From positions 1-6,056 of the forward strand of contig JASBUE010000155.1 in NCBI GenBank assembly GCA_030148045.1: DNA of 6,056 nt. The letters run 5' to 3'. This stretch comes from Candidatus Tenderia sp. (GTDB taxonomy: Bacteria > Pseudomonadota > Gammaproteobacteria > Tenderiales > Tenderiaceae). This document shows positions 5,401 through 6,056 of this stretch, one piece after another; position 1 is the stretch's first letter; the number at the start of each line of letters is the position of its first letter. The notes under the pieces are model-generated. The model had not been told where the DNA came from and made no database searches. It was given only the letters and a program-made list of their open reading frames with translations. The translations under genes and the position numbers were made by a program.

Positions 5401-6056
5401 TCACAACAGCACCCGCTCAACCCCCCCCTGCCTGGCGCGTTCGACGAAGCGTTTCTGCCAGCCCTCGCCCAGCAGCTTGCCGGCCATTTCGGTGACGATG
5501 TAAGTCGCCTCCACGCCGGTGTCGTCGCGGTAGCGTGACAGGCCCTGCTGGCAGGCCGGGCATGAGGTAAGCAGCTTGACCTTGCCCGCTTCGACCTTGG
5601 GCTCACCGGTCAAGGATTCTATCCCCTTGCGCAGTTCCTCCTGTTTGCGGAAACGCACCTGGGTGGCGATGTCGGGGCGGGAGACGGCGAAGGTCCCCGC
5701 CTCGCCGCAGCAGCGATCCGACAGCTGCACATCCTGGCCCATCAGGCCGCTGGCCACCTTGATCGGATTGTGGGTCTTCATGGGCGTGTGACAGGGATCG
5801 TGATAGAGATACTGCGTCCCTTCTACCCCTTCCAGCCGCACGCCCTGTTCGAGCATGTATTCGTGGATGTCGAGCAACCGGCAGCCGGGGAATATCTTCT
5901 CGAACTCGTACTTGAGCAGCTGATCCATGCAAGTGCCGCAGGAGACGATCACCGTCTTGATGTCGAGATAATTAAGCGTGTTGGCGACGCGGTGGAACAG
6001 CACCCGGTTGTCGGTGGTGATCTGGTTGCCCTTGGCGCGGTCGCCGACCGAGGTCT
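5401..6056 (-). CDS. C-terminal part of a CCG-domain Fe-S oxidoreductase (DUF3683-type FAD-linked oxidoreductase), 5' end outside the window
   Basis: The frame reads from the right edge to TGA at 5403-5401, leaving 217 residues of a longer protein. The frame stays open above the GTG at 6003, with coherent sequence (TSVGDRAKGNQITTDNR), so that GTG is not the start. The fragment holds a cysteine-rich CCG domain as in HdrB, GlpC and lactate-oxidising proteins: HDPCH (Cys at about 88), CCGEAGTF (about 115-122) and SCPAC (Cys at about 165 and 168). This domain usually binds a non-cubane Fe-S cluster. An extra SCGTC motif lies at about 38-42, just before a segment (YEFEKIFPGCRLLDIHEYMLE) that I associate with the C-terminus of large DUF3683 FAD/Fe-S oxidoreductases related to D-lactate dehydrogenases. 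Likely role: the electron-transfer end of a flavin-linked dehydrogenase at the membrane; the substrate is unknown. A separate GlpC-like subunit is the alternative. It converges on the chemoreceptor gene with about 135 bases between stop codons. Confidence 0.88.
   Translation of the reverse strand, partial: TSVGDRAKGNQITTDNRVLFHRVANTLNYLDIKTVIVSCGTCMDQLLKYEFEKIFPGCRLLDIHEYMLEQGVRLEGVEGTQYLYHDPCHTPMKTHNPIKVASGLMGQDVQLSDRCCGEAGTFAVSRPDIATQVRFRKQEELRKGIESLTGEPKVEAGKVKLLTSCPACQQGLSRYRDDTGVEATYIVTEMAGKLLGEGWQKRFVERARQGGVERVLL

Noticed and set aside
6001..6003. GTG at 6003 as the start of the - strand Fe-S protein
   Set aside because: The frame remains open to the window edge with family-like sequence above this codon, so the gene starts outside the window.

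Overview
The window looks like the chromosome of a GC-rich, flagellated, Gram-negative proteobacterium, most likely a gammaproteobacterium. I infer this from protein similarity recalled from memory, the codon bias, a textbook-type FliA (sigma-28) promoter in front of a chemoreceptor gene, and a dispersed-type palindromic repeat. No database search was possible, so the taxon is a guess.

Left half (1-2969, + strand): a tightly packed operon for a proton-driven, Tol/Ton-like envelope energy-transduction complex. In order it holds the 3' end of a small unrecognised protein, a MotA/TolQ/ExbB proton-channel subunit, two different ExbD/TolR-type subunits, and a TonB-like protein. The last has one membrane anchor, a Pro/Glu/Lys-rich periplasm-spanning stretch and an AgmX/PglI-type C-terminal domain. 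From the channel gene onward the gaps between genes are only 2-5 bases. This arrangement recalls the gliding-motor (Agl/Glt) and TolQRA/ExbBD-TonB families. Two things stand out. The first ExbD gene is cut by an in-frame amber codon at 1362-1364, and clearly conserved ExbD sequence continues beyond it to a TAA at 1500-1502. The same protein has Asn where ExbD/TolR proteins normally carry the proton-binding membrane Asp, while the second ExbD keeps the Asp.

Middle (2970-5265, + strand): a 265-base intergenic region with a near-perfect sigma-28 promoter, then a complete 676-residue methyl-accepting chemotaxis protein transcribed on its own. It has two membrane segments, a helical periplasmic sensor of about 280 residues, a HAMP domain and a canonical signalling hairpin.

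Right edge (5262-6056): a large two-unit palindromic repeat begins inside the last codons of the chemoreceptor gene, supplies its stop codon, and ends in a run of six T, so it probably also terminates transcription. Beyond it, on the - strand and converging, is the C-terminal part of a cysteine-rich (CCG-domain) Fe-S oxidoreductase, probably the C-terminal end of a large FAD-linked oxidoreductase of the DUF3683 type. It runs off the window.

No RNA genes, CRISPR arrays, transposases or intact mobile elements were seen.
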